A stretch of 64,000 nt of DNA from Candidatus Cloacimonadota bacterium. Its GTDB lineage: Bacteria > Cloacimonadota > Cloacimonadia > Cloacimonadales > Cloacimonadaceae. Below are positions 17,301-25,051 of this stretch, piece after piece; within the stretch, counting starts at the first letter, position 1; each line of letters starts with the position of its first letter. The stretch spans positions 47,573 to 111,572 of the forward strand of contig JAJBAW010000001.1 of the NCBI GenBank assembly GCA_020532545.1, given 5' to 3'. Position numbers and translations under genes: made by a program. The notes beneath the pieces are model-generated. The model saw only the letters and a list, made by a program, of their open reading frames with translations. It did no database searches and was not told the origin of the DNA.

Positions 17301-18006
17301 GAATGCGGCCTTCTTCCCCTAAAGAGGGGTATCTGGTAGGAGCGAAATTCAGGAACATACCCTGGTAAATGCTGGCAAATTCTTTGGCATAGCCAGCTCT
17401 GGTGCCGGTGAGGGTATTGGTCTGATCCACACCGTCTTCAGTAAGCTGAACAGTGAGTCTGGTATAGACTCTGGTCATGCCAGTTTCCGGGTAATATACA
17501 AAGGGGTAAAAATGCACTGTGATGCCCCGGAAATCTCTGATAATAAAGGGTGAGCTCAGCTCTGCGGAAGCCTCTGGATAGTGGCCGGCGCTTTGATAAA
17601 AATCCGCAAAGGTGAAAGGCACCGTGGCGGGGTCTATATCTCTGGTAAGATTGCCTTTGGAAGGAGCGATGGGCATGGGAAGATCGATATACTCACTGTC
17701 GATGATCTGCATCTTCATCTTAGAAGTAGCAGGAATGATCACGCTGGCGGCCAAAATGGGAAGCTGGGGCAGGCCTTTTTGCAGGGTGAGTCCGCTCTTT
17801 TTCAAGATCGGCTGATAGTAGGTTTTGCCTTCTATCTCGATTATTTCACGCTCAAAATCGCCCAGAGTCATTTCCACTTGGATCCCACCGGGGCTGTCTT
17901 GCAGTAGGCTGATATCATTGGGATAGTTGCCTATAATAACCTGTTCCGCATTCAGCGTAAGGCCAAAAGCCAGGATCAGGCTTAGTAATATAATGAGTCT
18001 TTTCAC
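14311..18006 (-). CDS. secreted gingipain-like C25 cysteine peptidase with sorting domain
   Basis: An extracellular peptidase of about 1231 aa. I place the start at the GTG at 18006 because GGAGG sits 5-6 nt before it, while the ATG 4 codons upstream lacks such a site. After a signal peptide come a propeptide-like region (about 30-200) and the C25 caspase-like domain (about 230-560) with catalytic His433 (VGHGSD) and Cys466 (VACVNG). Then follow Ig/CARDB-like domains, a beta-sandwich near 870-1020 (SFWKKVSSEQDHDFLKFYVNG), and a FlgD-like anchor (NYPNPFNPTTTISF, final K). It is paralogous to the next gene and probably feeds amino-acid fermentation. Cleavage specificity cannot be read. Confidence 0.92.
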   Translation of the reverse strand: MKRLIILLSLILAFGLTLNAEQVIIGNYPNDISLLQDSPGGIQVEMTLGDFEREIIEIEGKTYYQPILKKSGLTLQKGLPQLPILAASVIIPATSKMKMQIIDSEYIDLPMPIAPSKGNLTRDIDPATVPFTFADFYQSAGHYPEASAELSSPFIIRDFRGITVHFYPFVYYPETGMTRVYTRLTVQLTEDGVDQTNTLTGTRAGYAKEFASIYQGMFLNFAPTRYPSLGEEGRILVINNSMFTDTIQPWVEWKRQIGFDVSVVDVQTIGTTGQQIKTYIQNQYNQNDGLMFVQLMGDAPQIPTLSVGGGGSDPSMTLLAGNDNYPDIYIGRFSAQTVAEMQTQIQRSIYYEKDIQADATWLGKGMGIASNEGGGSQGDNGESDQQHMELIRTKLLAYGYTAVDQMYQALGSTATHVGNNLNTGRAVINYVGHGSDTSWVATGFSSANVNNLTNDNKLPFILSVACVNGNFVSRTCFAEAWLRATNSSTGAPTGAIAMYASSVNQSWAPPMSAQDESIDLLVAESKQSIGGYFFNGASRMVEKYPSGGPDEFKNWHIFGDASLMIRTKTPTELFTNYNPILLIGMGSFSLITEPGAKITLSNNGVIYGRAVANISGAAELNLDVLPDQPMQLTLTITAFNKVTHLGTVEVLPADGPYIIVTDVQIADDAGEAPGFGEIVTVQVQMENVGNDPAEDVNISIISDDPYISIIGEPELIADIQANSSGSTVLGINIQISDFVTDQYVAAYSVVIEVDGTEDFVYDYTMTINAPKLEFAGLFVDDPEGNNNGRIDPGETFILSVPFSNTGHAASPEVQVNLIINGSQTIITPIVTDFDTVAVDDDAVSMYSVSLSSQALPGSTIQIIAMASYGGYTETKVYNVVVGILLDGFENGFIDFPWNFQGGSWITDTVAHEGNFSARSPSIAHNQSSSLMVTMNSPVDGIISFWKKVSSEQDHDFLKFYVNGQLKNQWSGDQPWSQASYMVQSGTNTYRWEYIKDGSVSSGADGAWLDEVVFPVESIDTGTPTILIDTDLLDFGNLDVGDQSILPITISNMGDAAMLGSVQVPLPYTLDSENDEFVGNMSYVLAPGEILELSIGYRPTAEGVFPAYLIIYSDDPAAQVTNVSLMGSATPVSNEDGISPLVTKLGANYPNPFNPTTTISFSVKEAGPVSINIYNVLGQKVRTLHSGDTPAGSWNLIWNGRDDNHKNVASGVYFYKMQTREYTSTRKMILMK

Positions 18007-18074
18007 TATATCCTCCATTTTATCTAAAATTATATAAGTCTTCCAGGTTTTGCTTTTGCATTGTTACATGCGAT

Positions 18075-18118
18075 AAAAACAAAAACAAAGGCGGGCACCC
18101 CTTTTGCAAGAGGCGCCC
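18075..18118 (-). terminator. rho-independent terminator between the C25 genes
   Basis: On the minus strand GGGCGCCTCTT pairs with AAGGGGTGCCC (two G-T pairs, GCAA loop) and is followed by a T-rich run (TTTGTTTTTG). It ends the upstream C25 gene and separates it from its paralogue. Confidence 0.75.
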
Positions 18119-18127
18119 AATATCGCT

Positions 18128-21100
18128 CTATTTCATGAGCATCATTTTGTTGGTAGCTTTGAAACTGCCATTTTCCATGCGGTAGAGATAGATTCCGCTG
18201 GAGACCAAAGTCCCGCGTTCATCTTTACCGTTCCATATAATCTGGTGATCTCCAGAAGGAAGATCAGCATTTATCAAGCTCTTGATCAATTGGCCCTTGA
18301 GATTGTAGATATTGAGCCTTACAAGGCCAGCTTCTTTCAGAGAGAAACGAATCGAAGTGCTGGGATTGAAGGGATTCGGGAAATTACCCTTTAGAGCGGT
18401 AATTGCCGGATTGATCTGATCTGAATTCGCTGAGGGCTTCAGGAGAATGGGAATGGTGATCACAGGTAGATCGGCATCATTGGTCATGATAGCGATCTCT
18501 GCGTTGATCTCCTGCACGGTGTCTCCGGCCTCATAGCTGATGGTATAGATATGAGTGATGCCAGAGGCAATCTCATAAACGTAATCATTGGGAAGAGCCT
18601 GACCCATGTAGGAAAGATTGAACGGGGCAGGGATGGTAATGGTGCCCACCAGGTTTCCGCTTCCCAGATTGCGCAGGACAAAGTCCTCGCTCACTGTGGT
18701 ATTCGGATACACCTTGCTGAAATCGATTCTGCCGGTGCTGGTGTAGGCCATGGGCACATTGGAACTGCTGGAGAGCGGGAATCTGATATCATCAATCCAA
18801 GCCGCATCGCTGCCACCTGTGGTGCTGATGTCTTTCTTGTAAGTCCATTTAAAGGTATGAGTTCCGGGGCTGACAGGGAAACTGACCAAAGCCCAGGATT
18901 GATTTCCGCTCCAGGAGCCCAGCTCTGCATCATCGATGTAGAACTTCAGGAAGTCGTAGTTGTTTTCGGAAGACACCATGCGCCAGAAGCTGATCTCGCC
19001 TTGCATGCCTACATCGATGGAGACTTTCAGATCGGTAGTGGTATTGTTGCCAATAGCGCCACTGCGGGCAGAATGGGAGCCGCTATGCACATGAGTGTTT
19101 TCTATTATCCAGGGCTGAGCGCTGGTATTTACCCAAGGGAAGGTGTTAAAGTCTGCACTTTCAAAGCCTTCCATTACAGCTCCGATGGGAATCAGCACAC
19201 TGTGATTGATCATCTGCATGCCCATATCCAAAGCTACGCCCAGAGGTATCACCACTCCTTCTTCGATATTATCGGAGAGGATCACATCAAAGCTGAGGGG
19301 GATATTGAGTCCGACGCTGATGCCGGGAACCATAAAGGAACTGACGGGCAGGCTGGCCAGGGGGCTATTCAGGATCAAATCCAGACTTCCGCTTTCCACG
19401 GTCATGTGTCCGGCATTGGTGATATTGAGGGTGATGTTGATAGTTTCACCTGCTTCATAGATCCCGTTGTTGTTGGGATCAAAGAAGCTCACCGAGCTGA
19501 TGATCACATCAGGTGCGTTTATAGTGAGATGGCGAGTGGTTTCCCACACATTGACGCCATCGGTAATGCTAATCAGAAATTCGGCTACGTATTGATCCGG
19601 AGTGCCTTGATCGATGTGAGCCAGGAAGATCGAAGGCATCGTGATCTGCCCATTCGGGCTGATATCAGCGATAGCGGCTTCGTTTTCGTCGAAGTAAATC
19701 CAGGGGCTATCAACTGCGATAGAGACGTTTAGATTCTCTGCAGTCATGATCCCGACATTGCTGAAAGTGAGATCTATAGCGATGGTCTCTCCGGCTTCGG
19801 CGATGCCATTGCCACCATCCCAAGAGATCTGGCCTACTGTGACGTAGGGCCCTTCATTGGGGATCACGGAGACATAGGCGATCATAGGCTTGCGCATGGA
19901 GCGTGTAGCCACGATCTCTGCCATACCGGGCTCGTCAAAGGGGGTGTATTCCAGATTTAAGTATCCGCTTTCATCCACCAGGCCCACTCCGTGCAATTGT
20001 CCATTCATGGAGATTGCTACATGGGTGTATGGATCGGCGATTATTTCCAGCGAGCTCAAACCCAGGAACATGGTATCGGGTACATTCAGAGCATTGGCTG
20101 CGGGGATTCCCAGATATGGTACCAAAGAGGGATCTCCCATGATGGAATAAATTTCCCAATAGTAATTTATGCGGGTGCTATTGCCCTGAGCTACGGCCAG
20201 ATTGCCCATCACGACCATGGCACCAGCACTGCCGGCCCAGTCACCAAAACCTTCGTTGTGTTCATGAAAAAGCGCATCATATATGCCCAGAGTATTGGCA
20301 TTGTAGGCTGGAGCATTGCCGGTGGCACTGCCTTTGGCACCCACTCCCCACCAATAGTCTTCATCCCAATAGGTGCTATTGGTGCCACCGATGTAAATAA
20401 CTCCGCCTTTGTTTTCCGCTCTCAACCAGGCTTCTGCAAAGCAGACGGGGTCATTAAACTTACTGGTGAGACAGCAGTTTCCTACTACAAAAGAGTATTT
20501 GTTCTGGTTTTGGAGGTTGTTCACGTTGGCGATGGAGAACTTGGGGTTACTCCACTCATCATTGTAGCCGTGGGCAGTGTAATTTACATATCCTCTGCCT
20601 TCAGAGACATTGGCCACGATAGCGGCGGCTGAGTTTTGAGAGACGGGATACAAATAGTTGTTGCTATTAATGCCATGGGCGGTATTAAAATAGTTTTCAG
20701 TAGCATAGGCTATCTGCCCATTGCCGTGAGTTTGGGCCCAGTAGCTGTCGTGTCCGGCTATGAGCACTGTCTTGGCCAGGTAATCATCGTTTGGCATGGT
20801 ATATTGCTCATGCATGAGGGTCTTGTTTACCTGATTCGTCACCTGGGCTGCAGTGGTTGCGGAGAATCTGCCAAAATACATCTCTGGCATGTAGTCTGCA
20901 CCTTGTAGCCTCACGTATTGAAGATCGGAGGGATGCGAGCCACCGGTGGTAGAACTAAAGGCAGGAACCTGCGCGATATCTCCTACGATGAGCAGATAGC
21001 TAGGTGCAGGATTCTGCGCTGTGGCATTATTCCACAGGTTTTGCATATAGGTTTTGATCTGGCCGGTGGAACTGCCGATAGCTTCGGTGGTGGCGATGGT

Positions 21101-21910
21101 AACCTTAAAGCCTTCACGGGTCTTCCATTCGATAAAGGGCTGCATCGCAGCCTGGAAATTTGCCGGCATCACGATGACGTATTCCATCGGATGTCTCAAG
21201 AGGCTGGTGCGGATAGCTTGATGATTCCAAATGGTGGAGGCAAAAGCGCCTTCAAAAGCAAGGGAGTAGGTCTTGGCCCGGAGCTCTGCTGAGGCAGCAT
21301 GATCTGCGCCTACGAAGCTGATCTCAAGCTCTGTGCTGAGCACTACATCCAGGCTTTTGCTGGCGGGATTGTAATTCATCGGTACAAAATCAAGGGCAAA
21401 AAGTCTTTCTCCGCGCATCATGCCCAATTCGCTGATCTGGATTACAGATTCATCGGTGGAAAGCGCACCATTATAGAAATCCCTGTTTACCACAAAGGTG
21501 ATATCTTCGGGCTTGGTGCTCTTGGAAACACTCTCCTGAGCAGGCAAGATGGGATAGTTTATCCCTTTCTCTGCCAAGGACACAGTGCTTCTTTGGGTCT
21601 TGCTCAGACGAAACTCCAGCTCTGCGCCCAGAGGCACACTGATGATCTTTCTGAGTAAGGGCAATTTTGGTTCGCCTACTTTATTTGTACTGCTATAATC
21701 TTTTGCAGAAATTGCGGTCCAGACCCCTTTGCTGCTTTGCACTTCAAAGAAGTCAAGCTGATTCAGGGCAAAACGAACCTTGAGTCCGTCAGGACTGCTT
21801 TGTAAAATCTCTGACGTAGCGTTGTCGTTTTGTAACCTAATGGTTCCGCTTTGGGCCATGAGCATTGCTGTCATGGCTATTAGAACGAGCATTATGAGAT
21901 GCTTTTTCAT
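18128..21910 (-). CDS. secreted gingipain-like C25 cysteine peptidase with sorting domain
   Basis: A 1260-aa extracellular peptidase, tandem paralogue of the gene after it. Signal peptide 1-19; propeptide-like region; C25 domain with His447 (TAHGYN) and a Cys pair C479-C480 (GNCCLTSKF), of which C480 aligns with the catalytic Cys of the neighbour. The family GHG is AHG here. Ig-like domains and a beta-sandwich near 970-1110 (SFWRMVSSENNYDFLKFYIDD) follow, then a FlgD-like anchor (NFPNPFNPSTSIRFSL, final K). An AGGAG site precedes the ATG. Its own terminator suggests separate expression from the second copy. Confidence 0.9.
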   Translation of the reverse strand: MKKHLIMLVLIAMTAMLMAQSGTIRLQNDNATSEILQSSPDGLKVRFALNQLDFFEVQSSKGVWTAISAKDYSSTNKVGEPKLPLLRKIISVPLGAELEFRLSKTQRSTVSLAEKGINYPILPAQESVSKSTKPEDITFVVNRDFYNGALSTDESVIQISELGMMRGERLFALDFVPMNYNPASKSLDVVLSTELEISFVGADHAASAELRAKTYSLAFEGAFASTIWNHQAIRTSLLRHPMEYVIVMPANFQAAMQPFIEWKTREGFKVTIATTEAIGSSTGQIKTYMQNLWNNATAQNPAPSYLLIVGDIAQVPAFSSTTGGSHPSDLQYVRLQGADYMPEMYFGRFSATTAAQVTNQVNKTLMHEQYTMPNDDYLAKTVLIAGHDSYWAQTHGNGQIAYATENYFNTAHGINSNNYLYPVSQNSAAAIVANVSEGRGYVNYTAHGYNDEWSNPKFSIANVNNLQNQNKYSFVVGNCCLTSKFNDPVCFAEAWLRAENKGGVIYIGGTNSTYWDEDYWWGVGAKGSATGNAPAYNANTLGIYDALFHEHNEGFGDWAGSAGAMVVMGNLAVAQGNSTRINYYWEIYSIMGDPSLVPYLGIPAANALNVPDTMFLGLSSLEIIADPYTHVAISMNGQLHGVGLVDESGYLNLEYTPFDEPGMAEIVATRSMRKPMIAYVSVIPNEGPYVTVGQISWDGGNGIAEAGETIAIDLTFSNVGIMTAENLNVSIAVDSPWIYFDENEAAIADISPNGQITMPSIFLAHIDQGTPDQYVAEFLISITDGVNVWETTRHLTINAPDVIISSVSFFDPNNNGIYEAGETINITLNITNAGHMTVESGSLDLILNSPLASLPVSSFMVPGISVGLNIPLSFDVILSDNIEEGVVIPLGVALDMGMQMINHSVLIPIGAVMEGFESADFNTFPWVNTSAQPWIIENTHVHSGSHSARSGAIGNNTTTDLKVSIDVGMQGEISFWRMVSSENNYDFLKFYIDDAELGSWSGNQSWALVSFPVSPGTHTFKWTYKKDISTTGGSDAAWIDDIRFPLSSSSNVPMAYTSTGRIDFSKVYPNTTVSEDFVLRNLGSGNLVGTITIPAPFNLSYMGQALPNDYVYEIASGITHIYTISYEAGDTVQEINAEIAIMTNDADLPVITIPILLKPSANSDQINPAITALKGNFPNPFNPSTSIRFSLKEAGLVRLNIYNLKGQLIKSLINADLPSGDHQIIWNGKDERGTLVSSGIYLYRMENGSFKATNKMMLMK

Positions 21911-22032
21911 GTTGTCTCCTATATTTATTCACATTAATAAACTTTTGTGGGTGAAAGCTACTCACCTGTAACTATATTATAAAGCAAGTTTGAAGCCAAG
22001 GCGAGAGAAAATCTGCGTTTTGCCCTACCATG

Positions 22033-22112
22033 CCTGGAAAAAACTAAAAAAAGGGCACCCATATCCTTTGGCACTTACTTAGATTATAGTGCTTTTTGGG
22101 ATAAAGCCAAAG
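22033..22112 (-). terminator. possible terminator of the C39-like gene
   Basis: On the minus strand CCTTTGGC pairs with a distant GCCAAAGG, enclosing a GCAC/GTGC hairpin. A run of seven T residues follows after GGGTGCCC. The structure is complex, so this is tentative. Confidence 0.4.
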
Positions 22113-22116
22113 GGGG

Positions 22117-23070
22117 TTATTCGGTATCTACGATGGTGAGATTGCGCAAGCCGCTGTGTTCGAGACCCAGGGTGTCAAAACGGGATGGCATATCAGAGAA
22201 GTATTTGCTATAGATGATCTTCAACGTGTTCGATTCATTTTCCAAAGGGCTGAAGTCCTGCATTTCGAAGAGCAGATCAAGCTCACCGGTAGGTGCCAGC
22301 TCGGCATATTGATAATCCACGGTGTACATGAGCTCATCCTGTTCGTCAAACAGACCCAGGATGAAGAAGCCGTGAATCTCCACAGCGAGACTATTCTGCA
22401 GGCTGACAAAGACATCTGCGGGTACAGGGAGATTGCTCATTTTATAAAGAAAGCATTCTTCGTCCGGAATGGGAACCACATAGATCTCACTGCTCAGGTT
22501 AAAAGCTCCCTCATCCAGCCAGTTTCCGCTATAGCTTCTGGCAGAACGGAATCCGCCCCAGAAAGCCAGGGTTCTGGTTTCATACTGTTTCATGCCGGGA
22601 TCGTTTACCAGATAGGAAGCAGCCTTGTCGGCCGGACCATCTTGCCCCACCACCAAGACCCAATGTGAGCGCCTCCCTGCCACTTTCACGATCACTTTAT
22701 TGCCTTGCGCCAGTTCAGATGAGAGGAATTCCCAATCGTTATAGCGGGTGCTTTGCGCTTGCAGCTCAATGCCCAGGCCATCTCCATCGATGAGACCGGG
22801 GATTTGCCAGCGCATGTTGTTGCCGGAATAGCCACCATTTGCCTGCAGCCACTCATTGAGTTTGTCCGGAGTGACATAGGGGTTCGAAGCTTCTGCATTC
22901 AGCAGCATTGAAAGGCAGGATAGCACGCAGCCACTACGGCCGATAGACGTACTTCTACCCAGCCGCTCTGAATTCCAGCGAGCGTCGGACTGTGAAAACC
23001 AACTGAATCCTGTGGCATTCATATATAGGGCGCACAGCAATAAGCTGCAAGTTAATATTATTCTTTTCAT
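22117..23070 (-). CDS. secreted papain-like C39-type cysteine peptidase
   Basis: A 317-aa exported protein. I choose the ATG at 23070 because GAGAAG lies 6 nt before it; two in-frame ATGs further up are worse placed. Signal peptide about 1-20. A peptidase C39-like domain (about 22-190) carries the Cys motif GRSGCVLSCLSMLL, the His motif SHWVLVVG and the Asn/Asp segment YLVNDPG, so the catalytic residues look complete. The C-terminal 120 residues form a domain I do not recognise, with no sorting motif. It follows the C25 pair on the same strand but ends at its own T-run. Likely a periplasmic or secreted hydrolase. Confidence 0.8.
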   Translation of the reverse strand: MKRIILTCSLLLCALYMNATGFSWFSQSDARWNSERLGRSTSIGRSGCVLSCLSMLLNAEASNPYVTPDKLNEWLQANGGYSGNNMRWQIPGLIDGDGLGIELQAQSTRYNDWEFLSSELAQGNKVIVKVAGRRSHWVLVVGQDGPADKAASYLVNDPGMKQYETRTLAFWGGFRSARSYSGNWLDEGAFNLSSEIYVVPIPDEECFLYKMSNLPVPADVFVSLQNSLAVEIHGFFILGLFDEQDELMYTVDYQYAELAPTGELDLLFEMQDFSPLENESNTLKIIYSKYFSDMPSRFDTLGLEHSGLRNLTIVDTE

Positions 23071-23302
23071 GGGCATCTTCTCGTTTAAGTCTAATGCTAT
23101 CATCTAATTATGAAGCAAGGTACCAAGGTGCGGGATTGCAGGAATCTGTCAATATTAATTTTTCCTCTTGCCAAGAAACAGCCATCTGCTTTTATGGTTA
23201 AAATAACCTGCGATGAGAGATACGTTCTGGCATCAAGGGTGGATAAGTCCTCCCCTTTAATGCCTCCAGTGTATCAATTTTCGCCTGCCTAAGGAAGACA
23301 AG

Positions 23303-23575
23303 ATGCCCATAAAAAGACACGTAGTTACGATCGTAATCGACGACATCGGATTAGCCTTTCAGCCCGTGAGTGAGCTCTTGCACAGCCACGCCTTATATAT
23401 TTTATTGAGAGTGGGTTACCCTATGCGAGACTGGGGGGCTTCAGTCATCTTTTTGGTGATGGAAATGACTACTCCGGAGATGGGTGCTTTTTCCGGGAAA
23501 CTGGGCATGATCCCAGGCCTGAAAGTGAAGACCCAAACACTTAGAATTGAACAAGGAGATAATAATGAAGTTTAA
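23303..23575 (+). CDS. TM1266-type iron-only hydrogenase system regulator
   Basis: A 90-aa protein matching the small ferredoxin-fold/NikR-C-like family annotated as iron-only hydrogenase system regulators: VVTIVIDD near 7-14, ELLHSHALYILLRVGYP near 24-40, and the hallmark SGKLGMIPGLKVKT near 65-78. AAGGAAG stands 5 nt before the ATG. Its 3' end overlaps hydG by 11 bp and contains the hydG ribosome site (AAGGAGAT), so the two are coupled. Family members usually sit beside HydG/HydE/HydF genes; the molecular role is not established. Confidence 0.85.
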   Translation: MPIKRHVVTIVIDDIGLAFQPVSELLHSHALYILLRVGYPMRDWGASVIFLVMEMTTPEMGAFSGKLGMIPGLKVKTQTLRIEQGDNNEV

Positions 23576-24974
23576 CATCGAAGGACTCAAATCCTTTATT
23601 CCGGATGCCACCATCGAATCCCTGCTGAAAAGCGAAGCTAACGCTCCCGCCAGCAGAATCCGTGACATCATCCAAAAATCACTGGATAAAAACAGATTGG
23701 ACCCTGCGGAAACAGCGGCTCTGATCAGCGTAAAAGACCCGGAACTCAAAAAGATGATCATGGAAGGCGCTCACACACTCAAAGAACGCATCTATGGCAA
23801 TCGCATCGTGCTTTTTGCCCCTCTGTATGTGGGCAACGAGTGTATCAACGACTGCGTTTACTGTGGCTTTCGCGTCTCAAATAAGGATTGCGATCGCAAG
23901 ACACTCACCCATGATGAATTGGTAGAAGAGACCAAGGCGCTGGTGGATGTAGGTCACAAACGCCTGATCATGGTCTATGGCGAACATCCGATGTACTCTC
24001 CTGAATACATTGCGGAAACAGTGCAGACTGTCTATGCTACCAAGCACAATAATGGAGAGATCCGGCGTGTGAATATCAACGCTGCGCCCATGGATATCGA
24101 AGGTTTCCGCGTGGTCAAAGCTGCGGGAATCGGCACTTATCAGATCTTCCAGGAATCTTATCATCAGAAGACTTACGAACAGCTACATCCCAGTGGCCCC
24201 AAAAGTAGCTTCCTGTGGAGACTGGATGGGCTGGACCGCGCCATGAAGGCCGGAATTGACGATCTGGGCATCGGAGCGCTGATGGGACTTCACGACTGGC
24301 GCTTTGAAGTGATGGCACTCTTGTATCACACTATCCATCTGGAAGATACCTTCGGAGTAGGCCCGCATACCATCTCCTTCCCGCGCATCGAACCTGCCAT
24401 CGGCACAGATTTTAACGAGGCCCTGCCTTTCAAGGTCTCCGATGACGATTTCAAGCTCCTGGTCGCTATCCTCAGACTCAGCGTGCCCTATACAGGCTTG
24501 ATCCTCACCGCTCGCGAACCTGTGGATGTCCGCAATGAAGTTCTGCGCTTTGGTGTATCCCAGATCGACGCCGGCAGCTCCATCGGAGTGGGTGACTATT
24601 CTCATAAAGATGAGGAATCCCGCAAGAAATCCCAATTCGTTTTGGGCGATACCAGATCTCTGGACGATGTGATTTACGAGCTTGCCAAAGGTGGCTACAT
24701 CCCCTCTTTCTGCACCTCCTGCTACAGAGCCGGACGCACCGGAGAACACTTCATGGAATTCGCTATTCCCGGATTTGTAAAGCGCTTCTGCACCCCCAAT
24801 GCGCTGCTGACTTTCTCAGAATACCTGCATGATTATTCCAGCGAACGCACCCTCAAGGCAGGTTTGGAGCTTGTTGATTTTGAGGTCGGCCGCATTGAAG
24901 ATCCTGAGATGAAGAAGTCCGTCACAGCTAAATTAGAAGAGATGAAGGCCGGCAAGCGGGATCTGTTTTATTAA
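23565..24974 (+). CDS. hydG: [FeFe] hydrogenase maturase HydG (radical SAM tyrosine lyase)
   Basis: A 469-aa radical SAM enzyme that cleaves tyrosine to give the CO and CN- ligands of the hydrogenase H cluster. The SAM-cluster motif CX3CX2C is C93-C97-C100 (ECINDCVYC). The C-terminal CX2CX22C motif (C383, C386, C409) binds the auxiliary cluster and separates HydG from ThiH. The ATG at 23565 has AAGGAGAT 6 nt upstream; an earlier in-frame ATG overlaps this ribosome site and is rejected. hydE, hydF and the hydrogenase are not in the window, so the system is split across the genome. Confidence 0.96.
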   Translation: MKFNIEGLKSFIPDATIESLLKSEANAPASRIRDIIQKSLDKNRLDPAETAALISVKDPELKKMIMEGAHTLKERIYGNRIVLFAPLYVGNECINDCVYCGFRVSNKDCDRKTLTHDELVEETKALVDVGHKRLIMVYGEHPMYSPEYIAETVQTVYATKHNNGEIRRVNINAAPMDIEGFRVVKAAGIGTYQIFQESYHQKTYEQLHPSGPKSSFLWRLDGLDRAMKAGIDDLGIGALMGLHDWRFEVMALLYHTIHLEDTFGVGPHTISFPRIEPAIGTDFNEALPFKVSDDDFKLLVAILRLSVPYTGLILTAREPVDVRNEVLRFGVSQIDAGSSIGVGDYSHKDEESRKKSQFVLGDTRSLDDVIYELAKGGYIPSFCTSCYRAGRTGEHFMEFAIPGFVKRFCTPNALLTFSEYLHDYSSERTLKAGLELVDFEVGRIEDPEMKKSVTAKLEEMKAGKRDLFY

Positions 24975-25021
24975 GAGCTCGCAGCTTTTCAAGCTGTAAA
25001 CTTATTTGACAATAGAAATAC

Positions 25022-25051
25022 AAGGCTCTTTGCCGCTTGGCAGAGAGCCTT
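25022..25051. terminator. convergent terminator hydG / CapA-like gene
   Basis: A 13-bp stem (AAGGCTCTTTGCC / GGCAGAGAGCCTT, one mismatch-like G-T) with a GCTT loop between two convergent genes. T-rich sequence flanks it on both strands but no long T-run, so efficiency is uncertain. Confidence 0.65.

Noticed and set aside
23565..24974. ThiH or biotin-synthase-like identity for the radical SAM gene
   Set aside because: The C-terminal CX2CX22C motif is present, which is specific to HydG.
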